NCBI RefSeq assembly: GCF_021018805.1
Contig: NC_086283.1
Location: 19,640,162 to 19,704,161, forward strand
Direction of reading: 5' to 3'
DNA: 64,000 bases
Origin: Prinia subflava
Lineage: Eukaryota > Chordata > Aves > Passeriformes > Cisticolidae
The position numbers and the translations under genes are program-made. A model generated the notes under the pieces. The model saw only the letters and a program-made list of their open reading frames with translations. It did not search any database and had not been told where the DNA came from. Positions 14,610 to 27,577 of this stretch are shown piece after piece. Positions within the stretch are counted from its first letter, which is position 1; each line of letters starts with the position of its first letter.

Positions 14610-15033
14610 CCTATTATTTACTTAATATTTTATGAATGTCTGTAACATGCAGATGATTAACATATTGCTCATCCAAGTTTTCCTGGGTCCCACCTTCCCA
14701 CTGCAGAAGCCCTTTTTTTCTCTATGTATTATTGCCCACGTTTCACATCCCATTAATGCCAATAGGAGTAATGTGGGGATTTGGACAGAAAACAGAACTG
14801 AGGGAAGAGCACCTGAAACTAATATTTACCACCCAGGAGATAAATTAGCTGCTTCTAAGCCAGGAGTTCACAGATTTGTGTGTTTTAAAGGGCAGTATTG
14901 TCACAGTATAGAAAACAATGAACACACAGAGCCTTTACTATGCAGTGCCTGATACCAAAGTGCCTCAGCAATATTAGTAACTCACAGTGGTTTATGATAA
15001 GCTCATGGCTCATTCATCTGCCTTTTTTATAGT

Positions 15034-15052
15034 GCAGCTTTTGCAAAGCTGC
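15034..15052. repeat. Perfect inverted repeat, 8-bp stem, 3-base loop
   Basis: GCAGCTTT is followed by a TGC spacer and the exact reverse complement AAAGCTGC. The stem is too short for a typical microRNA precursor or a rho-independent-like structure. It lies at the edge of a block rich in TAAT motifs. It may be a chance palindrome. Confidence 0.7.
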
Positions 15053-15900
15053 CCAAGTTAATTCTGCTATAGAAGGCCTGTGTGAAAATAGGAGCATTTC
15101 ATTACGAATACATTAAAAGGAAAGTAAAATGATGAAAATATGCCAGTAATGAATCTCCACAATTAATGGCCCAAATTAATGAAGGTTTCTCAATTCAGGA
15201 ATGAAATAAGAGCTCCTAGAATACTTGCACATAGATATCAAGCTTTTAGTCTCCAAAAAGAGAGGATTAATTTATGGCCTTTTCAATGGATTAATGTTAT
15301 TTGGCACAATTTGTAAAGTTCTTTCTTCTCTCTCATTCTTAGGTATAGTATCAGACCTGTATGCTGAGAGCTATGAGAGGAAGCAGGGAGGAAAAGGAAT
15401 AATGCAAATATTCTCCTGCTTCTGCTGAAGTATCCTGTGCATCTGCACATCCAGGTACTTGTGGAAACAGCAGAAAGTGCTGGCATAGCAATATTTTTTC
15501 TCTGATTTTTTTTACAGGGAGGTTTAATATGCATAGCCTGACTTCAGCACACCTGTATGCAGTATACCGAAATGGATCTTTCAGGAAAATGCATTTATTT
15601 TGCATGATCCCTGAATAATATTTACCATACGAATCCATTTTATGATCTTTCAAAGTAGCAAGACAAATACAGGACAGTTATATTTCAAGGAATTCCAGAT
15701 CTGACACACATTGTTTCAAAATAAGGATAATCTTGCTGATAATGTAATGTTCTCTTAAAAAAAAAAAAAGTTTATTATTAACAGTTTAATTATATTTTCT
15801 GTAAATCTTGGAAATATATTTTAAAAACCTATATGTACTTCTCTCTCCCATATACAGCATGGAAGTTATGCACAGGTGGCAAAGATATAGTGTTTGCATA

Positions 15901-15921
15901 AACGAGATTGTTTGTCTCGTT
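15901..15921. repeat. Perfect inverted repeat, 7-bp stem, 7-base loop
   Basis: AACGAGA, a seven-base spacer, then TCTCGTT. It contains two CpG sites in otherwise CpG-poor surroundings. Chance is a fair explanation for a stem of this length in 64 kb. Confidence 0.6.
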
Positions 15922-16503
15922 GTCTCATTTACCTTCAGGTGAGAAGGTTATTCAAGGATATTTATGTTTATTAGAATTGATCCAGAGGTGAAGATGCCTG
16001 ATGCTGTAGGCATGTGCTTCTGCCAAGGCACTCAGTGTTATAACATGAATCATCTATAATTAGAGATAGTCAAAGGTTTAGAGAGATGCTAAATGTAAAT
16101 TCCAACTTTCAAAATATTGAGGGGAAATAGAAATCTTCCTGAACTTTCTATTTCCTTGTCATAATCAGCCACAAGAACCAGGAATTTCAAAGGAAAAGAG
16201 GATGCTTTAATCAACAGAGACTACTGGAATTCCAGGAGTGTTTGAAGTTGAGGGTCAATTTTGGAAAAATCCACAGCACGCTTCTGTCTGTGCCTTTGCA
16301 GTTTTCACATAGGACTTTGGTTTTGCAGCTTTTTGGTTTTGTTCTGTTTGTTGGTTTTTTTTTTTAAATCAGGTTTTTCCAGCCCCATTTCCATTCTCTC
16401 TGTGCAAGGGTCCCACCTCCCAAACACTGCTGCCCTCCTTTGTAAGGAAACTCGGGCCAATATTAATCTGAGTTTCCCTCACTGCTTCTCTCAGGGTACA
16501 TGT

Positions 16504-16518
16504 ACACACACACACACA
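16504..16518. repeat. Short (CA)n run
   Basis: Seven to eight CA units. Too short to be of special interest, and typical of vertebrate DNA. Confidence 0.8.
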
Positions 16519-19514
16519 TTTCTTTCCTCGGGGCACACTTGTAGCTGCTGGGCACAGACTCAGCTCCTCAGAACTTCTGTCACTTGCAGAGTGGAGCTGC
16601 AGGCATAGCCCAGCTCCTGGAAGGGATGAAGTGTCCTGACGGACACCGTGACCATCAGCCCCACGGGGACACCAGCTCCCCACCCTCAGCTCCTGAGATC
16701 CTCAGCCTTTTTCAAAGCAGAGCAGTGGCAATACAGCTGGAAGTGCTAATATTTTATTTTTCTCAGGCTAATGCATCCTGTTCCTCTGGAAGGGTGATTG
16801 CAGCAAGACTGGAGAGCCTCATGCCGTGAAGTGACCCCGCAGAACAGTGTCCACGGGGCTGGAGAAGGTCCTGGGTCCCTGCCAGGACAGCCCTGCTGGA
16901 CCTCAGCATCAGGCAAAGTTAACTGGAGCTGCCTTGAAGCAAATTACCGCTGTATTCTCTTTGTTGGTGCATCTCTAGGTACTGAGTCATTTTGTGTTTG
17001 TCCCTACACAGAAATACCTGGTTTGTCCCCAGAATTGTGTCTGTGTGTGTCCGTAAATCATACACACCAAAACGTGATGGATGCATACCTACAAGATTAC
17101 ACTGCAAAGATTAAAATGATACATTAAACACCCGGAGTGCAAATATTTAATTACATTTTAATAATTAAGAAATCCAAATTAGCCATTTTCTCTCCTTTGC
17201 TGTTCATTAGAATGAACTGATTCTCTGCCATTTTTTCTCCATTTAGTGCGGTCTCTACTGTAAAAAATGTATTTTGAGACATTTCCATTCTTGGAAAGAC
17301 TAATCAGCTAATGTTAGAAGACTAACAACATTCAAATGCAACAACAGATGGCATTAGGAATACTGCTGGAATAGGGAGTTTAGGATGAGGCTCCCCGTGT
17401 GTTTCTACCCCTCTTGATGTACAGCTGCTTTTGTCTGTAGATCTCACTTGTGTTCAGGCACTTGCAAAATTAAAAATTATGAACTGAAACCCAAAATTAA
17501 TATGGATTTGAATATCAAAATATTATCTTGCTTACCAGGGTATGAAATGTTTACACTGAACCATCCTGTGCTGCTCTAAGAACTGGCAACTGCCAGTTCA
17601 TTATTAATGTCAGCCTACCTGTATACTGACTTCACTGACTCCAAAATCCCAATTATTTCGAATACAATTCCCTGCACCAAGCATCCAGGTCAAGATAGTA
17701 TTTCCTCTTTTACTTTCAGAAAATATCTAAAATGCTGTGCACATGTGCCAGAACAAGGGAAGGAAATAAAGCATTCTCTGTTGCAGTTGGAACAGAAAGG
17801 GCCCACAGGGTTTCTTTCTTTGAGAAAACTTGGCACTGCTAATTTTTTGCAATAGGGAGTTGATACTTGGCAGAGACAGTTATTTGTCTCTTTTTCTTGT
17901 TTCCTTAAATTCTTGACATTTTTAAACTTTTGAAAATGTTATTTATTAGACGTTCTGTGCAAATTCCATGGCACGTAGCTACTCAATTCTAAATCATATG
18001 CTCCAGCCTCAACCTGCCTCAAAGCCTCAAAACAGATTTGGATTTATGGATATTTACAGTATCTGGGCATGTTGTACCATTCTCGAAGATGGATCAATCA
18101 AGCTGCCCACACTCCAGAACTGCTTGAGCTCTGTAGTGATTCATACCTCATTGCATGGGGATTAAAATGGATATATAGAAATATCTCAGCTTTAGACAGT
18201 GAGTGTCATGTTTGACCAATGCAGCTTGAATTGAAATGAATTTTAAAGGAGGAGAGATATCTTACAGGGTATGCCAGAGACTGGGATGAGTTATTAAAGT
18301 TTGCATACCTGACCAAAGTAATTGATTTTCACTGCACTATGAGTTGCTTCTGTACTCAGTGTCTTTGAAAGTCAATCTGCTGATTTTTAAGGCAGGCTTG
18401 TGTGCTGAAATTTTAGGCTCATCTACAATGAAAACTTGGTGTAAGGATATTTATAGGAGGTTAAATTGTTACAAATACAACATGCAATCAAAATTACTAA
18501 TACTGAAGTAACTGTAAGGTGCTTTGAGCATTAAAGCCCTTACTATTTCATCAGCGATTAAGCTGTGCACTTCTTTTCTTAACCATTAACTAAAATCAAC
18601 TAATTTTTGAATGAGTCTGATGCTGGAAACACACATTTTCTTTTACATTGGTGTCATTTGTCTGCTTCTGCTCTTATATTGACATCATCACTTCAGTCCA
18701 TGGAAGTTTTCCAGGCATATATTAAATATTCCTGTGAATCAGAAGCTTTATGACAGCAGAATGATTTAGGGCTAAAAGCTGACATTTCAGACAGAATTTC
18801 AATTGGTAGCACAGGTGTGTCCATTTTTTAATGAAGGAAAATTGTCAGAATTAGAAAGGTTTAAAAAATGTTTGAAGTTCAGTGAGAATTATTGTGAGCA
18901 ATATCTGGAACTTCTTAAATATCTCCAAACTCCATTTTCTGAATGACTGTAATTTTCCTACTAGAGGTGTATAGGTTTTAGGATAATGATGCATATATGA
19001 TTTTAAAAGATATTTTAAAATTTTCTAAGCTATTTTATGAGTTCCTATGTATAAATGCAGAATACGCACAGTTATATATATATAGTAGTATTTAATCTGA
19101 ATACAACTTTAATCTTATAAATCATTATGATAGTTAATCAGATTAATTTGGAATTAAATGTGGTCTGTTAATGCTTTTGTTTTGGTTAGGTTTGTCTCTG
19201 TCCAGTCACTCTGAATAGAGAGAGAAAACAGCTTTATTTCAGGAAGAATTCCAACATTATTTTGACTTTTATTCATATAACTGTATATTTATCCATGAGT
19301 ACATCCTGCATTAACCTGGCTCTGTCAGAAGACCTGCAGTCAGTATGATTCCCGAGGAAATTAATTTTACAGATCACTCTATAAGTAGTCTTTTGCACAT
19401 TATTTATCTTATATATTTGTTTTCTATATATTTGCTTGTTAATTTAACACTAATATGCCTAATTCCACGTGCATATATTTCCTACACATAACACAGACAC
19501 ATCAAATTGAGATT

Positions 19515-19640
19515 GGAATTTTATATTTATATAAAATAAATATATTTATATTTATTAGTATATATTTATGTTATTTGTCATTAATACTTTTATTAGATAC
19601 TGATATACTTATATGTATTTGTATTTATTTATTATTTTCA
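19515..19640. repeat. AT-rich low-complexity patch
   Basis: Almost entirely A and T, with many TTTATAT and TATTTAT words but no fixed period. The open frame over it (19455-19649) is isoleucine- and tyrosine-rich purely from composition. Confidence 0.75.
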
Positions 19641-20534
19641 CTTGCATAATAGACAGCTTATTCATCAAAATGAAGTGTATCAGGGAAATGCAAGGATTAA
19701 CAAATAACATCAGTCTGTCATTTCTCTCTAACCACCAAACAATACAGCTCCAGCTTTTCTAAGCAATAATTTTGGTAGATCTACGTGCCAATAACAAACA
19801 TTTATGTCAGACCAGCTCCAAAAATTTCCTACTGCTTCTCTAAGCCCAGCAAAACCAAAACAAGTTCAGCAGAGGGCATTTGCAATACAGAGCACTTGAG
19901 AGACAGTTTGAGAGATGTTTGAAAGATATTCCCTTCTTGCTGCTCTGAAGGGGTGGCTGTAATGAAATACCCTGACCTTTAATTCAGAGTGTTTCTACTT
20001 GAAACTAATATGAAATTACTTCATGCTTTAGGAAAAGCTGAAATTAAGGCACAAAATTTGAAAATAAAACATTCATGTAGCTCTTTTATGTGACACAAGT
20101 ATATCTGAAGATACTAAATGTGCTTTTCCTCATTTTGAAAGAAAATGTTATTATGTCAGTGTTTCCCCAAAACCTTAAATTCTTAATTTCATGGAGCCAA
20201 AGATGGGTTTCAGTCTGGCATGCCAGTGTCTGATCAGTGCTTATTAAGCCTGTTGACTGACCTCCAAGTGTCACACTTGAACCTCACTGCAATAATTTGA
20301 AAACTTATTTTTGAATTTGAAAAACTTGTTCTTGACCTCATTTCCCAAAGTTACAAATGAAGACATTCCGGAGGTGACTGCTGAGTACCTTTACCACTGG
20401 ATTTTGACCCCGTTCTGAGGGGAGGGTGGGAGGCCAGGCCATGAGATTTGCAGATGTATTTTTTTAACTGGGTTTTTTTGTTGGGTTTTTTTTTCCCCCT
20501 TTTTACCAGTTTTTTAATGACTAACATAAAGTAG

Positions 20535-20549
20535 AAAAAAAAAAAAAAA
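20535..20549. repeat. A15 homopolymer run
   Basis: A run of 15 A just downstream of a T-rich stretch (20459-20516). No retroposed sequence can be recognised next to it. The minus-strand CR1 begins about 150 bases further on and does not adjoin it. Confidence 0.8.
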
Positions 20550-20705
20550 TAGAAGCCTAAAAGTCCAAGGAAAACCTAAAAAGAATTGTGCAGGGTAAAG
20601 TTAAGAGCTTCTGTTTTTCTCTTTATTAACATTTCTGATTCAGGTCCTACTGCCTGAGCAAAGGAAATCTTGGTAATAAGTTGTATATCAAGGTAGGGAT
20701 GGTGT

Positions 20706-21300
20706 CATCATAGAATCCCAAACTGATCTGTGGTAGAAGGGATCTTACAGCCCATTCCACTGCCAGCCCTGCCTTGGGCAGGGACACCTCCCACCATCCC
20801 AGGCTGCTCCAAGCCCCGTCCAACCTGGCCTTGGGCACTTCCAAGGATCCAGGGGCAGCCACAGGAAGTATTCCTGCCCAATATCTGAGCTCAGCGTGTT
20901 TTTGTTTGAAGCCATTCCCCCATCACTCCATCCCTTGTCCCAAGCCTCTCCCCATCTTTCTTGCAGGCTCCTTTCATTACCTGGAGGCCATAATTAGGTC
21001 ATGCCAAAGCTTCTCTTCTCCAGGTGAACACTCCAGTTCTTCCAGCGCATTTCCATAGTAAGGAGCAGCTCTGTGGCCTCCTCTGGCCTCTCTCCAGCAG
21101 CTGCAGGTCCTTCCTGTGGGACCCAGGGCTGGGACAGCTTTGCAGATGGGCTCTCACCTGGGTGGGGCAGAGGGGCCTAATCCCCCCAGCCCTGCTGCCC
21201 ACGCTGGGGGTCAGCCCAGGGCACTGGCCTGGGACATGCCCAGCCTCTCACCCACCAGCACCCCCAAGGCCTTCTTTCAATATTTTCTGCTCTCAGCCTG
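20706..21300 (-). mobile_element. CR1 LINE fragment, 5'-truncated, minus strand
   Basis: Read on the minus strand, this ends with the CR1 3' end: the words around CCCTTCTACCAC and GGGATTCTATGATGA occupy 20706-20745, and the GGTTGGACGGGGCTTGGAGC block lies near 20805-20825. Further 5' on the element come the segment covering 'gagaagagaagc' and 'gaggccacagag' (about 21005-21085) and the region near 21255-21275 that reads as a 'cttgggggtgctggtggg' type word. These match what I know of avian CR1 in order and orientation. The copy spans about 595 bases and lacks the reverse transcriptase region, as most CR1 copies do. Near 20863-20880 it appears to lack some tens of bases compared with the other two copies here. 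Reading frames through it are non-functional. Confidence 0.92.
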
Positions 21301-24300
21301 AAACAGGCCAATTTAAACTGCTCTTGGCAGAAAGAGCATCCTGAAATTCTTCTCCTGCTTTGTTCCTCTGCCACAGGAGTTGTGCTGCATTGTTGTGACT
21401 CGCTGTGGGAATATTTAGATGACAGCAGCTCTGGTACCCATGGGCACAGCTGAACTGGTGACGGGGATTTTTCAAAGGAGCTTACATCTTAGCTCAATTC
21501 TGCCATCTCATTCTCTGAGGCATATTATCTCTTAAAAAGAGCATACTACGCCTGCCCGAATGCAGGTGCTTTACAAGAGCTTTATTCTAATTGTTGTCTC
21601 GTTCTCAGCTGGCCAAACACAGCACTGCACAATGAAATCCATGCTGCACGAGTGCAGCTGTGCTGACCAGAGATGTCATCCTTGAAAGTGCTGCTCGCTT
21701 CAACGGGGAGTTTCTGCTCGAGAGCAAAAATCCTGGGGCTGCAAAAAAGACAAGAGGAAAAATCTTTACTTTTAATTACCTCGAAAACAGGCTCTCAAAG
21801 CCTCGGTTTTCCCAACAGTCTGCCCATGGAGCCATTGACAAGTAGAGCACAGACAAAAAAAAGGGTTCTGTGCCTGAAACAATTACCAGCCCAAGCACAG
21901 CAAAGGCCCAGTGCAAACACTGGTGCTGTGTCACAGCACAGTCCCTTGAATCTACACCAAAGCCACTCTCAGCTACAACAATAATATAGATATTTTTGAC
22001 AAGGAAGTGATTTTTGATGGAGGTGGCAGTATCATATAGCTCTGCTGCTCTTTTATCAAGCATAGCAATGGAGCTGTCTTCTGTCAAGAGACAAGGGAAA
22101 GATGCCAAGGGAAATAAAACCAACCAGGCAAATTTTTACATTTAGACTGATGAGCTGTGTGCTCTTGTTTGGAAAATTTAAGGCACTAGAAGCTCAAAAG
22201 CCTTTTTGCCAATATAGTTTTAAATGATAATCCAAAGGCTTTTGTGAGATTGATGCAATTTATTCTAATAAAGCCAGTTCCACTGTGAGTTTAATGAGTG
22301 CCTGTGCTCTGTGGTACAAAGCAATACTGGAAAGACACCTTCTTAGATTTTTGAAGACAGGAATCTCACAGCTGTGGCACTGTGGGTTTGCTGGGCTTTT
22401 GGAGGTTTTGAACAGAGTTCTGACAGGGGATGTGAGGGAAGGGATACTCAGGATGTTCATCTTGAGGGAACCTCTATTTACAGGCACTTCAGGAAGGGAG
22501 GTTTGGAAAAAGTTCGGATGTAGATTCATGTCTAATCTTTCAAAGTTTTCCATCTTGTTAACTGAATTTAAAATGTAATTAAATCTTAATGTCTGCGAAT
22601 CAGATGCTTTCCCTGGACATTTCAGAACTATCTATAAACAAGAATTTTATGCAAACACTCTCTACATTCCCTGATATACTTGGGATGGAAAAATTTCAGT
22701 TGAAATAAACAGAACTAGGATGAACTTTCCCTGTTACCAGCCATCTGGATTAATTTCTCTCATCTGATAATGAGTCCCCATCATAATTTATTCCTCTAGT
22801 AGATTTTTGGACCTGTTCTCAACCCTGCAATCTCTAATACTGCCTGAAGAGTTTACAACGATAGCCTGGAAGGTAGCTGCAAAGACATTCTCATTACTTT
22901 AATGAATTTCTGACCACTGGTCCAGGCTATCAGCCCTGCATTTAATTAAAGTAGCACAAGCTGTGTATCCACCAAATGTCCAGGCAAAGGTCAGCAATCC
23001 GTTCCAGGCTTCAGCACTCTTGTAACTGTTGTAGGAGCCTCTAAAAAAGACAGAAACTCAGCTCAGCTCAGAGAGGTTGTGATTTTGTTCCTTTTCCTCT
23101 ATCAACCTTGAAGTTACACTGGCTCGCACAGGCAGTTGCCTTCTCCCATCATTTTTTGGGAGTTAATTAGCTGCTCAGCTCTCTGAACCAGTTAGTGGCC
23201 CATCCAAATACACCTTGGTGACAGGACTGGGACAGGGATGGGGATGTATGGATAAGGGTGAGGGGGAAAAAAAATCCTCTCTGGCTTGGATTTTTTCAAG
23301 CTTCTGTAGAGCAGCACCTTTCCAAACTCCAAGTGTTTATGTGCATGTGTAATTTTGAGTTTTTCAAAAACTTCAATGAGGACACTTGCTATGGTTTACT
23401 CCACATTTTCCTCCTCCTAAGTTCTGGCTGAAATGCAGATGAGGGTCTCTGTTTATCATCATCCCCACCCAGTCTCTTCCCAAGTAAAAGAAGTGGGTTT
23501 GATGCTATAGTAGGGTGTCTTTTTAATACTCAGGTTATTTTCTTTTTCATCAACAAACAAGAACCACTTTAGCAGTAGGAAGATGGGCAAGCAGTGTTAC
23601 CTAGACCATAGAAACTCTCTAGGGAACCAAATTCCTTTTAAAGCATTATTTTCCATATTTAAAATTAATTGGGTAGGTGTTGAATGATCAAGACCATTTT
23701 ATAAGACTCTCTAGTTCTGTTCTGATATCTGGTGCTGTAGAAAAGACATAATTAACATCTGCCAGCATTAAGGCAGGCATGGGTTTTATTACAAGCATTA
23801 CTTTCTGAGGACTTGAATTACTTTGACCTCGAAATGTTAATCTTGCTGAACTCCAGAGCAAATATCAAATGTCAGGAAATTCCAAATAGATGTGTGGACT
23901 TTGAGTACTTAAATTAGTCTGCCTTTAAACAGAGAGGGGTTTACAGCTTATGAACAGAGCTGTCCCTCAGTCCTGAAACGGACAGGAAGGTTCAGTGGTG
24001 GGCTAAGAGAGAAGAGCAGAGAAGTGGAAAAACCTCCCAGGTTAATGTGGGAGCTGGTCTTCAGCACCCACCACCAGGGCAGAGCAGGGACCTTCCCTTG
24101 GACTGATGCATCTTTCCAGAACCCTCAGGCACCAGTAATCCATGCCACTATCTATCCTTTCTCTTCTCATGAGAGATGCAAGGCTGCTTTTCCTGAGCTG
24201 CATCCACAGCTGCCAACGGGTTCTATAGAGGAAAACCTGCAAGAAGATTTAATATTCAATAGGACACAACCAGCCTTGTTTTGATTTTTTTTTTCTTTTT

Positions 24301-25158
24301 AAATCAAGTTGTTTGAAGTCAACACCATTACAAATATCTTTGCCATCATCTCTGGTGTCTGGATTTCATTCTTTTTTCAGTACATACAGTTCTAATGCCT
24401 GGTGGGATTCAGCTGGATAAAAGGTTTGGGTTTTCCTAAAATAATACTATTTGTAGTATTTAGTTTAGTGTGCACCCAGCAAATATAAAACTACTTATTG
24501 GTAAAAGCACTTTTTTTTGAATTGCATTTTCAAAAAAGATGTGAATTTCCTTTTTCAAAAAAACAGCTTTTGGTGGGAGCAAGTAGACAACATCTTCCCT
24601 AAATAATGAAATCTATGTTTTTATACAAAGACAGAACTGGAATTTTACCTGCTAGTGGTAATTGATACCAATTGCTCAGGGATGCACCTTAAAAAGGCAA
24701 CATAACCAGATATTTCCCTAATGCTGAAATACTATTACACAGATCTCTTTCTAATGTGTTTGAGATCTTTTTCATGCTCTGCTCTAAAACTCTTCCCATT
24801 TTGCTGCTGCTGCTTGCCCCCTGCTGTTTTTGCTGTTGTTCTCTGGAAGGAAACTTTAACAACTACATTCCTTTTATTTTTAGACATATATAGATATATA
24901 CACAGCCATGTATGGAGATAGATGTATGCCTGTGTATACATATATGAAATCACGGTGTACATGTGAATAATTCCGTTTATAAGCTTCTTTTCATTCAACA
25001 AAGAGTAATGTGAAAACTGAAAGTCAAATCATGGAGGCTTGACTGGAAATTAAATAAGATTTTTCTGTGCTTTATATAACAAGGGACCATAAACCATCTA
25101 AATTAGCCTGCACACGTTAGAAGAAATGCTAGGTGGAAATCTTTTCAACGTTCACCTT

Positions 25159-25191
25159 AAAAAAAAAAAAAGAAAGAAAGAAAGAAGGAAA
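25159..25191. repeat. Poly(A) followed by (GAAA)n
   Basis: About 13 A followed by four to five GAAA-type units, ending with a GGAA variant. Poly(A) grading into GAAA is a common decay form of retroposon tails, but no element body is recognised upstream. Confidence 0.8.
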
Positions 25192-27500
25192 TATGTTACA
25201 AGAAAGCAGGAAGGCTTTTCCCTATAGTATCATTTTTTAAAGAGAATTGAAGACTTTACTGTGCTCAAAAAACCTGCACAGATATAATTCTGTGGGTAGT
25301 GGCATTCCCACTAGGAAAGTTTGCTGTTGGTAAAAGAAAAGAAAAAGGTATTTTTGCTGCTGTTTTGTATTGATTTGTCAGCTAAGTAAACTCCTTCAGT
25401 AAACCTATTAGCAATGCCAGAGTGATCTTTTACTTTGGAGCACTTGCAAAAAATTTGCAGTCAGTTTTGCAGTTCTAGTTGGTGACCCCAAACCTACAAA
25501 TGTTTGTTGTGGTGTTATGGGCTCTGTCCTTCTCTGGCCATGAAAATAGAATAAGCAAGTCTGTCCATTGCCTGCGAGTCCCTAGATGTTTTAAATTTCA
25601 GAGGGGAAGAATCATCTGGGGAGGATTTCCTCAATATTTTCCCTTCCATAATGAGTTTCTCTGCCTTGCTATGTGAGCATTGCCTCTTGAATAATCCTGA
25701 TCACTTCAGTGATAGCACATGAGGCATCTTTGTCCTGAAAAAGACAACACATACCTGTTTCAAAAGCAGCTTTTGAAGTTGGGAGCTTGTGAAAGCAATG
25801 GCTGTTCAGGCTGTTCAGGCTGGCTCTGTTCAGGTGTATCCAGCTCAGTGCAGGATTATCAGTGCTCCTTTGTGCTGGCTCCTGAATACCCACCTCATTC
25901 CCTGAGAGCAGCCCTGGCATTGACAGGAGGCTACTGCTGTTCTGCACATACATGGAAAGGGGCTGTGAAATCCTTTGCAAATGTCTTCATGAATGAAGTT
26001 CATGGTGTTGTATATCTGGAACAGAAATGTATGCGTAATTATTTGCCACGTACAATTAACTCTGAGCTCTTGTGGCCAAAATCTGTTGATTTGCTCTTAG
26101 GTTTCTGTGTGATTGACAAGTGTGACTCCTCTAAAAGCTTACATCCTAGGTGTCATGTTTTGATCTTAGAGAAGTGGCCAGAGCACATAACCCCAGTTTT
26201 GGGGTGATTTTTCATGTCAGTCTGTGGGTAAGGAAGTGTTGCCATGAGGGATGTGGGGTGGAATGAGCAGGAAGGGAACCATGTAGTCAGTTGTGTGAAC
26301 ACTAAGGTGTATTTGCTACGGGGTGAAGTGGGTCAATAGTATTTCCTATTTTTTGTGTTTAAGGTTTCTGTTCTATTACATCCACAACCTGAATGTGGAG
26401 TCAAGGCCTCTGTCCCTCTGGGGCAGGTTAGAGAGGTTTCCTAGGCGTGGAGGATTGGGGAATGACTCCCTCTGACAGATTACCTCACCTCAGAGCCCAT
26501 CACTGCTCTGATCTCTGCATGGTGGCTCTGTCTCAAATGTGGATTTATGCACGGTAGAAAGGGTCTATGCATAGAAATGGGTAATTCCATCTTCGTTTGG
26601 AATACTTAAAAAAATACTGCGTTGGAAAACTTGGAACAGGTCTGGTTTTAGTTGAATATTTGCTTTGGAATCTATCTGGAAGATAAATTTGAACTTAAGA
26701 ATAGTGGACCTGGTCCCTTACTACTATTTTACAGTGCTTGAAAAAAGTCTGGTCAGGTAATATATTCTAGTTTTCAGATTTTTGATATTTTTGTATTAAG
26801 ATTACATCTAGCCTGGGAGATGAGCATCCTGAGCAAAGTTTTTCCATCAAATCCCTCAGGAATTTCTATTTTTTTACTCTTAGCATGATTTTGTCTTTCA
26901 TGGAAGATGAAATTCCCTCGAACATTCCCATGTGGTAAGGGAGTGAGAACCAGCAGACAGTTACTGCTCTGATACACAAAAAATGCATTAAGGTTTGAAT
27001 GTAACCTGCAGGAAGGAGGTGACTCATCTTTAGTCACCTTGTTTTGAACTTATTCCAGGATTCAATATTGCACAGTATTGCACACAAGCTCAGCTGATGT
27101 CTGGAGACACTCAGGGGGAGCAGCAACTTTGAATTCTGGATTTCCTGTGATTTCCTGTCATTGGAGCGTTTTAGCCCGACCACTTACGTTATTTTAATGG
27201 AGACATTTCTATCTAATGTCCTTTGTTTCTCTTGAAACCATTAAAAAAACAAACAGAAAGGGGCTCATATTAATAATGTATTATTCCTGAGACTTCTTCA
27301 AACATGATCAATGTTAATGGGATCATTGAAACTCCTCTCTAGAGATCTTTAGAGCTGCTAGAGATCATGTTTTCCCTGAACACTAAATATTAAGCACACT
27401 ACACCATGGTTTGCTGGTGTTATCAGCGCCAATGGTGTTTTATCAGCCAGCTCATTGACATTAGAGACTGTGCAATCCAATGTAATTTTTTCCCTATTAA

Positions 27501-27577
27501 TTAAAAAAAAAAAAACCCGAAAAACAAAAACATAGAAACAAGAAAAAAACCCCAACAAACAAGCAAACAAACAGAAA
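27501..27577. repeat. A/C-rich low-complexity tract
   Basis: A-rich with CC, CCC and CAAA words. It has the reverse-complement composition of the T/G tracts elsewhere in the window. It begins with a run of about 13 A. The minus-strand frame crossing it (27358-27570) is phenylalanine- and valine-rich for that reason. Confidence 0.8.

Larger units (their letters stand above)
8205..20705. other. Non-coding unique DNA, no gene supported
   Basis: No gene or interspersed repeat is recognised in this 12.5 kb. It includes two locally GC-richer patches (about 10340-10640 and 16380-16900) in which both strands stay open for about 100 codons, as expected where stop codons are rarer. It also has simple repeats (T-rich 13477-13520, TTTG at 14587-14609, CA at 16504-16518), a perfect 8-bp-stem palindrome at 15034-15052 inside a TAAT-rich block, and a very AT-rich patch at about 19515-19640. 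Confidence 0.6.

Noticed and set aside
20647..21374. Overlapping open frames on both strands, up to 106 codons
   Set aside because: They lie in a minus-strand CR1 3' fragment, mostly untranslated LINE sequence. The reverse transcriptase part is absent.
25719..26207. 162-codon plus-strand frame
   Set aside because: No domain and irregular cysteine- and serine-rich composition. It includes a short repeated GCTGTTCAG word. Length is within chance for the window.
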